Below are positions 17,765 to 27,033 of a stretch of DNA of 64,000 nucleotides, in pieces (position 1 is the first letter of the stretch; each line of letters opens with the position of its first letter). The translations under genes and the position numbers were made by a program. The stretch is taken from positions 399,400-463,399 of the forward strand of contig NZ_FOHU01000001.1 in NCBI RefSeq assembly GCF_900111615.1, written 5' to 3'. The notes under the pieces were generated by a model. It did not search any database and was not told the DNA's origin. It saw nothing but the letters and a program-made list of their open reading frames with translations. The stretch comes from Natronincola peptidivorans (GTDB lineage: Bacteria; Bacillota; Clostridia; Peptostreptococcales; Natronincolaceae).

Positions 17765-17944
17765 CATTTACCCACCATGCCGTGATCCGATTGTTTTGAA
17801 ACCTGCTATAGCAGGTGGGTATCCTGCTATTTACTTCTTAAGTCCTTAATGTGTTAAGGCATTTAATCCATAAATAAACTAGAATTCCCAATGTAATTGT
17901 GTTGGCTCAAAACGTGATCGAATTCACGCACACAGTAGGTATTT
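17765..17944 (-). ncRNA. ssrS: 6S RNA (RNA polymerase-binding regulatory RNA)
   Basis: About 180 nt. The two ends pair in a long closing stem: CCUACUGUGUGCGUG at the 5' side with CACGGCAUGGUGGG at the 3' side, with GU pairs and one bulge. Between them lies a central bubble with GAGCCAAC on the 5' side and a small hairpin (ACCUGC/GCAGGU) on the 3' side. An inner rod is capped by the CCUUAA/UUAAGG hairpin. This is the open-promoter mimic architecture of 6S RNA. The location between aspS and the yrvM homologue is the same as that of a known B. subtilis 6S RNA. A promoter lies directly upstream and a terminator downstream. The remaining 220 bp up to the aspS terminator show nothing else. Confidence 0.82.
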
Positions 17945-17950
17945 AATACC

Positions 17951-17979
17951 ATGATAGCATAATTATGTAAATATTTCAA
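17951..17979 (-). promoter_or_regulatory. Promoter of the 6S RNA
   Basis: TTGAAA, a 17-nt spacer and TATCAT on the minus strand. The -10 element ends 6-8 nt before the predicted RNA 5' end at 17943-17944. Confidence 0.7.
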
Positions 17980-18166
17980 TTAATCAATTTATCCTTATCT
18001 ATTTTGTATTCCTTCTATTACTCCTAATGTCATGATTAAATTAAGTCAATAGCAGTTTTCTATTCATCTTACTCTGACTATTTTATTATGCTCTTTTAGT
18101 ATATAAAATATGTTTATTCTATTATAAAAATAATCTTAGCTTTTGAAATTATTACTAACTTTTTTT

Positions 18167-18220
18167 AAAACCCCTATTTACTATGAGTATATAAGTACCT
18201 ATAGATAATAGGGGTTTTTT
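18167..18220 (-). terminator. Terminator of the hisS-aspS unit
   Basis: AAAACCCCTATT/AATAGGGGTTTT stem with a partly structured 30-nt loop, directly after the aspS stop. The minus-strand T tract is only four bases before A residues. Confidence 0.7.
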
Positions 18221-18222
18221 AA

Positions 18223-19998
18223 TTAGGATTCTTCTATTACTGCAATATTTAGTTCTTTCAATTGTTTATAATCAGCAAGTGAAGGTGCATTTGTTAAAGG
18301 ACATGTCGCATTCTGAGTTTTAGGAAATGCGATGACCTGCCGTATATTTTCCTCTTGTGTTAAAAGCATTACTAATCTATCTAAACCATAGGCAATCCCA
18401 CCATGGGGAGGTGTGCCGTATTGAAAAGCCTCTAATAAAAACCCGAACTTTTCCCAAGCTTCTTCTTCGCTAAAGCCTAGTACTTGAAACATTTTTTGCT
18501 GTAGCTGTGATGAAAAGATTCTTATACTTCCTCCTCCAATTTCGTGACCATTAAGTACGATATCGTAGGCTTTGGCTCTCACCTTCTCTGGAGCCGTATC
18601 TAATAACGCAATATCTTCATCCACAGGAGCTGTAAATGGATGATGTTTTGCAACATATCTATTGTCCTCTTCGTCATATTCTAACAATGGAAACTCTGTT
18701 ACCCATAATAGACTATACTCATTTGGATTTAGTAATTTTAATCTTTTTGCTATTTCTAGTCTTAAATGTCCTAATGCATTGGTGACAACATCCAGCTTGT
18801 CAGCAACAAAAAGTAGTAAGTCTCCTGTTTTTCCATTGGTGATTTCTAAAAGATTTTTTAATTCTTCTTCATCGAAGAATTTCGCTATCGGAGATGTAAT
18901 ACCATCCTTGGTTATTTTCATCCACGCTAATCCTTTAGCACCATAGGTTTTTGCAACTTCTTCTAAACTGGTAATGTCTTTTCTACTGAAGGCATCTTCA
19001 TAGCCCTCAATGTTTATGGCCTTAACAAATCCTTTATTTTCTACTGTTGAAGAAAATACCTTAAAGCTAGAATTCTTTACAATACCAGATACATCCACTA
19101 ATTCAAAACCGAAGCGTATATCAGGCTTATCAGATCCATAGCGTTCCATAGCTTCTTTATAGCTGATTTTCTTTATTGGCAGCTTCATTTCTATATTAAG
19201 CGCATCTTTAAAAATCCTTTGTAATAGTCTTTCATTTACTTTCATAATATCATCAATATCAACAAAGGACATTTCACAATCAATTTGAGTAAATTCTGGT
19301 TGCCGGTCAGCTCTAAGATCCTCATCACGAAAACATTTTACTATCTGAAAATATTTTTCCATTCCAGAAACCATTAATAATTGTTTGAAAAGCTGAGGTG
19401 ATTGCGGTAATGCAAAAAACTTACCTGGATTCACTCTACTGGGAACTAAATAATCTCTAGCACCTTCTGGAGTTGTTTTTGTTAGCATTGGAGTTTCAAC
19501 TTCTATAAATCCTTCCTCCATCAAAAAGTTTCTAACAATATTGGATACCTTAGACCTAAAAACTAAATTGCTCTGCATAGAAGGCTTACGAAGATCTAAA
19601 TAACGATATTTTAATCTTAAACCTTCTGAAACATCATCATCATCTTTAATATAAATAGGAGGTGTTTCAGAAACGTTTAAAATTTGAAGTTCTTCAGCAA
19701 AGACTTCAATTTCTCCAGTAGGTAGGTTTGGATTAATAGATTGTCTTTTTCTAACCTTTCCTCTTGTAGCTACCACATATTCTGATCCAATTGTCTCAGC
19801 TTTTTCAAAAGCTTCTAAAGAAATATCTTTATCAAATACTATCTGTAGTATTCCAGAACGGTCTCTCAAATCTACAAAAATCAAGCCCCCTAAATCTCTT
19901 CTCTTTTGTACCCAACCGTTTAAAACAACCGTTTCGTCTATATTTTCTGAGTTTAAGGTTCCACACATATGGGTTCGCTTTAGTAACATGGAAGACAT
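18223..19998 (-). CDS. aspS: Aspartyl-tRNA synthetase
   Basis: 591 aa class II synthetase of the bacterial type. An N-terminal OB-fold anticodon-binding domain (residues 1-110, VLNGWVQKRRDLGGLIF) is followed by catalytic motif 1 near EVETPMLTKTTPEGARDYLVP, motif 2 FRDEDLRADRQPEFTQ, the GAD insertion and motif 3 GIAYGLDRLVMLL. Length is typical. It follows hisS after about 25 nt, the usual hisS-aspS order of Firmicutes, with GGAGAGGGG upstream of the start. Confidence 0.97.
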   Translation of the reverse strand: MSSMLLKRTHMCGTLNSENIDETVVLNGWVQKRRDLGGLIFVDLRDRSGILQIVFDKDISLEAFEKAETIGSEYVVATRGKVRKRQSINPNLPTGEIEVFAEELQILNVSETPPIYIKDDDDVSEGLRLKYRYLDLRKPSMQSNLVFRSKVSNIVRNFLMEEGFIEVETPMLTKTTPEGARDYLVPSRVNPGKFFALPQSPQLFKQLLMVSGMEKYFQIVKCFRDEDLRADRQPEFTQIDCEMSFVDIDDIMKVNERLLQRIFKDALNIEMKLPIKKISYKEAMERYGSDKPDIRFGFELVDVSGIVKNSSFKVFSSTVENKGFVKAINIEGYEDAFSRKDITSLEEVAKTYGAKGLAWMKITKDGITSPIAKFFDEEELKNLLEITNGKTGDLLLFVADKLDVVTNALGHLRLEIAKRLKLLNPNEYSLLWVTEFPLLEYDEEDNRYVAKHHPFTAPVDEDIALLDTAPEKVRAKAYDIVLNGHEIGGGSIRIFSSQLQQKMFQVLGFSEEEAWEKFGFLLEAFQYGTPPHGGIAYGLDRLVMLLTQEENIRQVIAFPKTQNATCPLTNAPSLADYKQLKELNIAVIEES

Positions 19999-20023
19999 TT
20001 TCCCCTCTCCTTATTATAAATAT

Positions 20024-21286
20024 TTACTTAAGTCTTTCTAGTAATAGACTGTCAATTTCCTGGATGCTTATTGTTTCTTGTTCTCCATTTGTCATGTTCT
20101 TTAATATGACAATTCCTTTAGCAAGTTCATCTTCTCCTACAATGATACTATAATCTGCCATCATTTTATCAGCATACTTAAATTGTGCCTTCACACTTCT
20201 ATTCATATGATCTTGGTCAGCTTTTAAGCCTACAGCCCTCAACTTATTTAATATTTCAAAGCCTTTAAGGTTAGCTGCTTCTCCCATTGTTACAATAAAC
20301 ACATCAAATGTCTTCGGTTTTGGTATCTCTATACCCTGTGTATCTAAGGAAAGAATAGCTCTTTCTAAACCCATACCAAAGCCCACTCCTGGTGTAGTAG
20401 GTCCTCCACAGTCCTCAACTAGTTTATCGTATCTTCCACCTCCGCATAGAGTACCTTTTTTCCCAGCCTCATCTGTTATAATTTCAAAGGCAGTTTTGGT
20501 ATAATAATCTAGTCCTCTGACGATTTTTGCATCAACGATATAGTCGATCTCAGAAGCCTTTAAATATCTCTTTAATCCTTCAAAATGATCCTCACATTCT
20601 TTACAAATATGATGTAGCATCAATGGTACGTCTTGTATTTGTTCTTGACATTTATCAGATTTACAGTCAATGATTCTCATAGGATTTCTTTCAAACCTAC
20701 TTTGACAGGTTGTACATAAATGCTCCAGTCTATCTTTTAAATATTGTTGTAGTTGTTGGTGATAATCTTTTCTACACTTTGGACATCCGATATTATTAAT
20801 ACGTAGTTCCAGCTTTTCTATTCCCATTTTTTTATAGATAGTCATAGCAAGGTTGATTACTTCTGCATCAACAGATGGATTTATAGCTCCAAATACCTCC
20901 ACCCCAAATTGATGATGCTCTCTATACCTTCCAGCTTGAGGTTTTTCATAGCGAAAAACTGGAATAATGTAAAATAGCTTTGTTGGTTGTGGTTCAGTAT
21001 AAAGTTTATGTTCAATGAAAGATCTAACTACTGGTGCCGTCCCTTCTGGCTTCAGAGTAATACTTCTACCACTTCGATCTTCAAAGGTATACATTTCTTT
21101 TTCAACAACATCAGTTGTATCTCCTATCCCCCTTACAAAAAGCTCTGTGTGTTCAAAAACTGGGGTCCTTATTTCAGTAAATCCGAAATTTTTAGCAACC
21201 TCTCTAACAGTATTTTCTACATAATGCCATTTATATACCTCTGCAGGTAAAACATCCTGTGTTCCTCTTGGAGTTTTCGTTAACAT
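20024..21286 (-). CDS. hisS: Histidyl-tRNA synthetase
   Basis: 420 aa class II synthetase. The family N-terminus KTPRGTQDVLP, the motif FRYEKPQAGRYREHHQ, the histidine motif RGLDYYTKTAFE and the C-terminal anticodon-binding domain (VFIVTMGE...) are present. GGAGGG upstream of 21286 sets the start; a longer ORF to 21400 runs through the upstream terminator and is rejected. Four cysteines in an internal insertion (CPKC...CTTC) are commonly seen in this subgroup. No T-box is seen in the short leader. Confidence 0.96.
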   Translation of the reverse strand: MLTKTPRGTQDVLPAEVYKWHYVENTVREVAKNFGFTEIRTPVFEHTELFVRGIGDTTDVVEKEMYTFEDRSGRSITLKPEGTAPVVRSFIEHKLYTEPQPTKLFYIIPVFRYEKPQAGRYREHHQFGVEVFGAINPSVDAEVINLAMTIYKKMGIEKLELRINNIGCPKCRKDYHQQLQQYLKDRLEHLCTTCQSRFERNPMRIIDCKSDKCQEQIQDVPLMLHHICKECEDHFEGLKRYLKASEIDYIVDAKIVRGLDYYTKTAFEIITDEAGKKGTLCGGGRYDKLVEDCGGPTTPGVGFGMGLERAILSLDTQGIEIPKPKTFDVFIVTMGEAANLKGFEILNKLRAVGLKADQDHMNRSVKAQFKYADKMMADYSIIVGEDELAKGIVILKNMTNGEQETISIQEIDSLLLERLK

Positions 21287-21326
21287 TACTTTCCCTCCTT
21301 TTCTTTCGGTAATGCTATCATAAATG

Positions 21327-21355
21327 AAAAAACCCCCTATTCCCAATATAAGGGG
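21327..21355 (-). terminator. Terminator between hemZ and hisS
   Basis: CCCCT/AGGGG stem with additional internal pairing, followed by T6 on the minus strand, about 50 nt after the hemZ stop. No T-box consensus is present upstream, so it is read as a simple terminator. Confidence 0.75.
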
Positions 21356-21404
21356 ACAACATATTTGTAACATTATAAATGTTTTCCTAATTATTGTCAA
21401 TTTA

Positions 21405-22892
21405 TTATTGCAAATGTTGTTTTTTTCTTAATATCATTTCATCCACTCTAGCTATGTATTGCTCCAAATTTTTCACGTTTGGTACTCTTTCTAACCTATT
21501 TTCTTTAGGAAACACAATTTTTGATACTGCTCCAGCTCCGATGGCAACTATGGTCTGTTTCTCTTCCATAATTTGTATGTTGTAAATGCATTCGTACCCC
21601 TCTTTTGCATATCCAATATTTTCTAAATTTCCAACCATGTGTTTTTGTCTGTACATATAATATGGAATTAAACCCATTTTTCTTGCATGGTTTTCAGTTA
21701 CTTTCAACATTTCATGAATATCTCTGGAACCATTATTGTTTTTATACTGTTGCTCCTTTAGTTCTGATGCATTTTTTATTGCTAAGGTATGTACTGTAAG
21801 GTTGTTAGGTGCTAATTTTGTAATGTGCTCCATAGTATTAAGAACCATATCTACATTTTCTCCTGGTAACCCAATAATGATATCCATATTGATGCTATAA
21901 AATCCTACATCTTTTGCAATCTTATAGGCCTCGATGGTTTCAGCTGTAGTGTGGTTTCTACCAATCTCTATTAAGGTTTGATCATTCATTGTCTGAGGAT
22001 TAATGCTAATCCTAGTTACCCCATTTTTCTTCAACAAAACAAGCTTTGCTATGTCTATCGTATCAGGTCTTCCTGCTTCAACAGTAAATTCTTTTAACTC
22101 AGATAAATTAAAATTAATAAATATAGTTTTTATTAATTTGGATAATTGTTCAAGATTTAATGTAGTGGGGGTTCCCCCACCGATGTAGATAGTCTCAATT
22201 TTTTTCTTTGTTTTATTAAGCAACTCTGCTGACGCAACTATCTCCTTACATAGTGCTTCTATATATGTATCAATGCTATCCTGATATCTCTTAAATGGAT
22301 TTGATGGAAAGGAACAATAGCTGCATCTGGTGGGACAAAATGGAATGCTAATATATATACTTATTTTATCCTCGTTTATTGGATACAGGTATTTATGTTC
22401 AGTAGCTGCTACTTCCACCAAAAGTAGTGCTTTTTCTTTTTCTATAAAGTACTCTTCAGTTAAAATAGTAATAATTTCAATTGAGTCTAACCCTCTCCCC
22501 CTCAATTCATGCACTATTTTTGTTGGTCTTATGCCAGTTAAGATTCCCCAGGGAAGACTAACTACTTTGCTTCTTTTTAATAATTGAAAAATACTAGTTT
22601 TCATCAGTTGCTTTTTCTTTTTAGTATTTTCAAAAGGATTTTTATCAAAGAAAGCTTGTTTTTCAACTTTTGCTTTTTCACCGTCTATTCTTCCTTCTGA
22701 TATTACCTTAATAATATTTCTATTCAAAACTAGCTTATTTATAATAATATCATCATTTGTATTCTCTAGCATTGTGATGTCAGGTTGATTAGTTAAAAAT
22801 TCAATATCTTCCTGTTTATAAAAAAGCTTTAATAATTCTTTCAACTCGTATTCATAATGATGGCCTTCTATAAAAACTTTTACCATGGGCAT
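21405..22892 (-). CDS. hemZ: HemZ-like oxygen-independent coproporphyrinogen oxidase family, radical SAM
   Basis: 495 aa. The N-terminal 160 residues are the HemZ-specific extension. The radical SAM cluster motif CPTRCSYCSFPSNP is near residue 190, followed by IYIGGGTPTTL and the C-terminal HemW/HemN-type domain. The HemN-like family includes coproporphyrinogen dehydrogenases and heme chaperones, so the reaction cannot be fixed from sequence. AGGAG lies 5 nt before the ATG at 22892. It is directly preceded by the 59-aa helix-turn-helix gene. Confidence 0.88.
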   Translation of the reverse strand: MPMVKVFIEGHHYEYELKELLKLFYKQEDIEFLTNQPDITMLENTNDDIIINKLVLNRNIIKVISEGRIDGEKAKVEKQAFFDKNPFENTKKKKQLMKTSIFQLLKRSKVVSLPWGILTGIRPTKIVHELRGRGLDSIEIITILTEEYFIEKEKALLLVEVAATEHKYLYPINEDKISIYISIPFCPTRCSYCSFPSNPFKRYQDSIDTYIEALCKEIVASAELLNKTKKKIETIYIGGGTPTTLNLEQLSKLIKTIFINFNLSELKEFTVEAGRPDTIDIAKLVLLKKNGVTRISINPQTMNDQTLIEIGRNHTTAETIEAYKIAKDVGFYSINMDIIIGLPGENVDMVLNTMEHITKLAPNNLTVHTLAIKNASELKEQQYKNNNGSRDIHEMLKVTENHARKMGLIPYYMYRQKHMVGNLENIGYAKEGYECIYNIQIMEEKQTIVAIGAGAVSKIVFPKENRLERVPNVKNLEQYIARVDEMILRKKQHLQ

Positions 22893-22906
22893 GAGTACTC
22901 CTACAA

Positions 22907-23086
22907 CTAATAGTTTCTTTGCATCTCATCTTTGATTTGTTTAACATATGTATCACTAATTCCTAATTCTCTTGCAATCGTTTGGTCTGACAATCCTGCA
23001 TAATTCATCTCTAGAAAATCCTCTGTAACTATATCAAAGAGTTTTAGGTCCTTTAAAGTATAGTTATTATCTTCAGTATTCTTCAT
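22907..23086 (-). CDS. 59-aa helix-turn-helix protein
   Basis: Small gene of 60 codons including the stop. The second half is a clear helix-turn-helix of the sigma-region-4/resolvase type (LSDQTIARELGISDTYVKQI), preceded by an acidic helix (LKDLKLFDIVTEDFLEM). Such a short protein has little room beyond the DNA-binding unit and may act as an adaptor or small repressor. AGGAGG lies 6 nt before the ATG, but this Shine-Dalgarno is buried in a hairpin. It sits between an MBL hydrolase and hemZ, 14 nt before the hemZ start, so the three are probably one transcript. Function unknown. Confidence 0.8.
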   Translation of the reverse strand: MKNTEDNNYTLKDLKLFDIVTEDFLEMNYAGLSDQTIARELGISDTYVKQIKDEMQRNY

Positions 23087-23094
23087 AAAATAAC

Positions 23095-23140
23095 CTCCTA
23101 AAAATCTTTTTAGGTTATTATTACCTACATTTTTTAGGAG
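23095..23140 (-). promoter_or_regulatory. Shine-Dalgarno-sequestering hairpin before the 59-aa HTH gene
   Basis: On the minus strand CTCCTAAAAA pairs with TTTTTAGGAG (10 bp). An inner stem TAGGT/ACCTA has a 7-nt loop. The outer right arm contains the AGGAG of the HTH gene's ribosome binding site. The hairpin begins only 10 nt after the MBL hydrolase stop, so ribosomes terminating there could open it. It lacks a terminal T run, so termination is less likely than translational control. Confidence 0.65.
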
Positions 23141-23149
23141 TATACTTAT

Positions 23150-23770
23150 CTACTTAATAAATGGATTCGTTGTTTTTTCTATGCCTATACTACTAGCAGG
23201 TCCATGTCCAGGGAATACAATACTATCATCATCCAAAGTAAATAGTTTTTCTTTAATAGATTGGATAATAATATCAAAATCTCCTCCAACTAAATCTGTT
23301 CTGCCAATAGAGTTAGCAAATAATGTATCACCAGTAAATACATTGTTGTTTACGTGTATACATACACCACCTCTTGTATGTCCAGGGGTGTGTATAATTT
23401 TAAGCTTTAAATCTCCTAAGGTCAAAACACTTCCATCCTCTAGAAAACTATCAGCTGTCATTTCTATTACAGGTCCCCCCATTAATGCTGAATAGTTCTT
23501 ATTTTTGTCCTGTAATAAATTCAAATCTCCTTTATGTACGTAAACAGGTGCATTTGTTTTCTCTTTTAATTCTTGAACACCACCAATGTGATCACCATGA
23601 CCATGAGTCAATAGTATATATCTTAGGTCTAATTCATTTTTTTGAAGGACTTCCATTATCTTATCAGCATCGCCACCAGGATCAATAACAGCTGCCTCAT
23701 TAGTTTTCTCATCTGCTATAACATAACAGTTTGCTCCATATACACCAGCTATCACTTTTTCTAAAAACAT
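23150..23770 (-). CDS. MBL-fold hydrolase, glyoxalase II-like
   Basis: 206 aa metallo-beta-lactamase-fold protein. The metal-binding motif is HGHGDHIGG; later ligands are in HTPGHTRGGVC, FTGDTLF and FPGHGP. This subgroup is called hydroxyacylglutathione hydrolase-like but lacks the C-terminal glutathione-binding domain, so the true substrate is unknown. AGGAGG before 23770 excludes the 12-residue longer ORF. It follows dtd after about 13 nt in the relA-dtd-MBL-hemZ order usual in Clostridia. Confidence 0.88.
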   Translation of the reverse strand: MFLEKVIAGVYGANCYVIADEKTNEAAVIDPGGDADKIMEVLQKNELDLRYILLTHGHGDHIGGVQELKEKTNAPVYVHKGDLNLLQDKNKNYSALMGGPVIEMTADSFLEDGSVLTLGDLKLKIIHTPGHTRGGVCIHVNNNVFTGDTLFANSIGRTDLVGGDFDIIIQSIKEKLFTLDDDSIVFPGHGPASSIGIEKTTNPFIK

Positions 23771-23783
23771 TTTCAGCCTCCTA

Positions 23784-24233
23784 CTAAAATAATTTTTTGC
23801 TGTCAATTAGCATTGTTACAGGACCATCATTAATTGAATGCACTTGCATGTCAGCTTGAAATATGCCTGTTGCCACTTCTATTCCTGTGTTTCTGCAAAA
23901 ACTTACAAATTCCTCGTATAAATCTTCTGCTTGGAGTGGTTTTGCCGCATCAGTAAAGCTTGGTCTTCTTCCCTTCCTACAATCTCCCATAAGAGTGAAC
24001 TGAGATACAACTAATAGTTTACCTTCAACATCAGTTACAGATAGGTTCATTTTATCATTTTTATCTTCAAAAATTCTTAGATTCATAATTTTCTCAGCTA
24101 AATATTTAACATCCTCCGATGTATCATCATGTCCAACACCTAAAAACACTAATAAACCTTTTTTTATCTCTCCTGAGATTGTGTTGTCAATAACCACTTT
24201 ACCTTCACTAATCCTTTGAATTACAGCTCTCAT
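23784..24233 (-). CDS. dtd: D-aminoacyl-tRNA deacylase
   Basis: 149 aa, full length. It hydrolyses D-amino acids from mischarged tRNA. The family motifs [21 protein letters not shown] and the C-terminal NDGPVTM (Gly-cisPro region) are intact. It lies 15 nt after relA in the common Firmicute order. A useful partner in a cell that makes D-ornithine, although Dtd mainly handles other D-residues. Confidence 0.95.
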   Translation of the reverse strand: MRAVIQRISEGKVVIDNTISGEIKKGLLVFLGVGHDDTSEDVKYLAEKIMNLRIFEDKNDKMNLSVTDVEGKLLVVSQFTLMGDCRKGRRPSFTDAAKPLQAEDLYEEFVSFCRNTGIEVATGIFQADMQVHSINDGPVTMLIDSKKLF

Positions 24234-24248
24234 ACCTTCCTCCTTAAC

Positions 24249-26426
24249 TTATGTTATTACTCTAAATACATCCAGTACGCCCTTTACTTTTTTAAATTTT
24301 TCCATCAATTTATTTAACTCTTCAATACTGTTTACCTCTAATACCAGATTCAAAAGAGCAATTTTTTCTTTGTTGGTTCTTGCATTTAATGCATTTACAG
24401 TAACCTTTGCATCAGATAAAATATGCGTTAGCTCTGATAATAATCCTTTGCGATCTGCAGCTTTTATCTGTATCTCTGCTTGGAAAGAAATGGCCTTACT
24501 GGTGTCCCATTCAACTTCTATAAATCTTTCTGTAGTTTCAGTATTATCTAATAGATTTGGGCAATCCTTTCTATGAATGGATACCCCTCTTCCTCTTGTA
24601 ATATATCCAACTATTTCATCACCGGGAACAGGATTACAGCATCTAGAAAAACGTACCATTATATTATCTATCCCTTTTACATTTACTCCTTGACTTGGCT
24701 TTGACTTAGTTTTATGTTCATTGTTTCTATGGGTAATGGAAATGTCCTTTTCTACTGTATCTTGAATCTGTGGAATATCTTTTTTAATACTATCTTTAAT
24801 TTTGGGTATGACTTGTGCTAAGGTTATACCCCCATAACCAATAGTGGCATATAAATCTTCCTCATTGCTTAAACTTAATTTTTTTGCGATAGTTGTCAAC
24901 AGCTTAACTTGCAAAGCTTCAATGGGGTTTAATCCTTGTCTTCTTACTTCTTTTTCAAGTATTTCTCTACCTCTACTTACATTTTCTTCTCTTCTTTCCT
25001 TTTTGAACCATTGCTTGATTTTAGATTTTGCTTGAGAACTTTTTACAATTTTCAACCAATCTCTACTAGGGCCGTTACTATTACTAGATGTTAATACCTC
25101 AACTATATTTCCATTTTTCAATTTATAATCAATAGGTACAATTCTTCCATCTACTTTAGCTCCAACACATTTGTTCCCTACATCTGAATGTATTTTATAG
25201 GCAAAATCAATAGGAGTTGAACCTGTAGGAAGATTTATTACCTTCCCTTTAGGAGTAAACACAAATACTTCATTGGTAAACAAGTCAATTTTTAAAGATT
25301 CCATAAATTCTTTTGGATCTTTGGTTTCCTTCTCCCACTCTAACATTTGTCTTAACCAGGATAATTTATCGTCTATATTTGTTTCTTCATCAGTATTTAT
25401 ATTTTCCTTATATCTCCAATGGGCTGCAATTCCATATTCTGCAATTTGATGCATTTCCCAAGTTCTTATTTGTATTTCAAAAGGATCACCTTTGGGACCA
25501 ATCACTGTAGTATGTAATGATTGATACATATTAGGTTTAGGCATAGCTACATAATCCTTAAACCTTCCTGGAATTGGTTTCCACATAGTATGTACTACTC
25601 CTAATGCTCCATAACAGTCCTTAACAGTATCCACTATAATTCTAACCGCTAAGAAATCGAAAATCTCATCAAAGGATTTTCCCTGATAGGTCATTTTACG
25701 ATAAATACTGTAAAAATGCTTAGGTCTACCTGAAATCTCATTTTCTATATTAAATTGACCTAAATTGGTTTTTAATTGCTTAATAACTTCATTAATAAAT
25801 TCTTCTCTATCTCTACGTTTTTTTGCTACCTTTTCTACTAGTTCATAATATCCTTCTGGATCTATATATCTTAGACATAAATCCTCTAGCTCCCACTTTA
25901 TCCTAGAAATCCCTAGTCTGTGAGCAACTGGTGCAAAAATCTCTAATGTTTCTAATGCTTTTTCTTTTTTCTTTTCATCTGTTTGATATTTTAGTGTTCT
26001 CATGTTGTGTAATCTATCAGCTAGTTTTATAAGTATCACTCGAATATCTTTAGCCATTGCAATAAACATTTTGCGCAAATTCTCAGCTTGTCTTTCTTCT
26101 TTCGATTCAAAGGAAAGTCTCGTTAGTTTTGTAACACCTTCAACTAATTCAGCTATTTCTTCTCCAAATTCATCTTTTATCTTATTATAATCATAGCCTG
26201 TATCTTCTATAACATCATGTAATAAGCCAGCTGCAATAGTTGTGCTGTCCATTTGCAACTCTACAAGGGTTTTTGCTACTTCAACTGGATGGACAAAGTA
26301 TCTTTCTCCAGATTTTCTATATTGTCCTGCATGTGAATTTTCTGCAAAGTTATAAGCTTTAATAATAAGCTCAACATCACATTGAGGATTATATTCTTCA
26401 ATCATTGTTATTAAGTTTTCTAACAT
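24249..26426 (-). CDS. relA: Bifunctional (p)ppGpp synthetase/hydrolase
   Basis: 725 aa Rel protein. Domain order: HD hydrolase (HPVEVAKTLVELQMD...AAGLLHDVIEDTGY, and LADRLHNMRTL), synthetase (residues about 230-350, including YQSLHTTVIGPKG), TGS (EVFVFTPKGKVINLPTGST), helical and zinc-finger regions (RCCNPVPGDEIVGYITRGRGV) and a C-terminal ACT domain. Both catalytic halves look intact, so it should make and degrade the alarmone. The ribosome binding site is weak (GGGTGAT). Upstream is apt, as in many Gram-positives. Confidence 0.96.
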   Translation of the reverse strand: MLENLITMIEEYNPQCDVELIIKAYNFAENSHAGQYRKSGERYFVHPVEVAKTLVELQMDSTTIAAGLLHDVIEDTGYDYNKIKDEFGEEIAELVEGVTKLTRLSFESKEERQAENLRKMFIAMAKDIRVILIKLADRLHNMRTLKYQTDEKKKEKALETLEIFAPVAHRLGISRIKWELEDLCLRYIDPEGYYELVEKVAKKRRDREEFINEVIKQLKTNLGQFNIENEISGRPKHFYSIYRKMTYQGKSFDEIFDFLAVRIIVDTVKDCYGALGVVHTMWKPIPGRFKDYVAMPKPNMYQSLHTTVIGPKGDPFEIQIRTWEMHQIAEYGIAAHWRYKENINTDEETNIDDKLSWLRQMLEWEKETKDPKEFMESLKIDLFTNEVFVFTPKGKVINLPTGSTPIDFAYKIHSDVGNKCVGAKVDGRIVPIDYKLKNGNIVEVLTSSNSNGPSRDWLKIVKSSQAKSKIKQWFKKERREENVSRGREILEKEVRRQGLNPIEALQVKLLTTIAKKLSLSNEEDLYATIGYGGITLAQVIPKIKDSIKKDIPQIQDTVEKDISITHRNNEHKTKSKPSQGVNVKGIDNIMVRFSRCCNPVPGDEIVGYITRGRGVSIHRKDCPNLLDNTETTERFIEVEWDTSKAISFQAEIQIKAADRKGLLSELTHILSDAKVTVNALNARTNKEKIALLNLVLEVNSIEELNKLMEKFKKVKGVLDVFRVIT

Positions 26427-26514
26427 AATATATCACCCACTTAAGTAGCATTCCTTCGATTTTTATACTTGTATTTTTATATTTTCTGTAGATTAATTGT
26501 AATATTTACAACTG

Positions 26515-27033
26515 TTATTCATCATAAGCAATTAAAGTCTTTATATTATAAGGTTCTAATTTATTTCTACCGTTTAAAAATACAAGTTCTATTAGAAAAT
26601 TCATTGATACAACTTCTCCACCCAATGCTTCTATCAGTTTTGCCGTAGCTAACATAGTTCCACCAGTTGCTAATAGGTCATCTACAATAGCTACTTTTTG
26701 CCCAGGCTTTATTGCGTCTTTATGGATTTCTAAAGCATCCATCCCATATTCTAACTCATATTCATGACGTAGTGTTTCTCCTGGTAGTTTATTAGGCTTT
26801 CTTACTGGAACAAATCCAGCACCAATCTTATAGGCAACTGGTGCTCCCACTAAAAACCCCCTAGATTCAGGACCAGCAACTATATCTACATCTAAGCCTT
26901 TTAGTTGTTCTGATAATGCATCCACCATATACTTAAATGCTTCTTTGTCCTTTAGTAGGGTTGTAATGTCTTTAAAATTAATCCCTTCCTTAGGAAAATC
27001 TTGTATTTCTCTTATTTTATTAGCTAAATTCAT
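26515..27033 (-). CDS. apt: Adenine phosphoribosyltransferase
   Basis: 172 aa, full length. It salvages adenine with PRPP to AMP. Motifs: [15 protein letters not shown] at the N-terminus and the PRPP loop [14 protein letters not shown]. The start overlaps the end of recJ by 14 nt, so the two are coupled in the conserved recJ-apt-relA order. Confidence 0.96.
   Translation of the reverse strand: MNLANKIREIQDFPKEGINFKDITTLLKDKEAFKYMVDALSEQLKGLDVDIVAGPESRGFLVGAPVAYKIGAGFVPVRKPNKLPGETLRHEYELEYGMDALEIHKDAIKPGQKVAIVDDLLATGGTMLATAKLIEALGGEVVSMNFLIELVFLNGRNKLEPYNIKTLIAYDE

Noticed and set aside
21327-21355. Hairpin before hisS considered as a T-box terminator
   Set aside because: No T-box core sequence or stem I is found upstream; the hairpin immediately follows the hemZ stop.
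20024-21400. Longer hisS frame with 38 extra N-terminal residues
   Set aside because: The extension crosses the upstream terminator and lacks a ribosome site; GGAGGG precedes the internal ATG with a normal HisS N-terminus.
22907-23086. 59-aa HTH gene considered as a fragment of a larger broken regulator
   Set aside because: It has its own start, Shine-Dalgarno and stop, and flanking sequence shows no further homologous coding in any frame.
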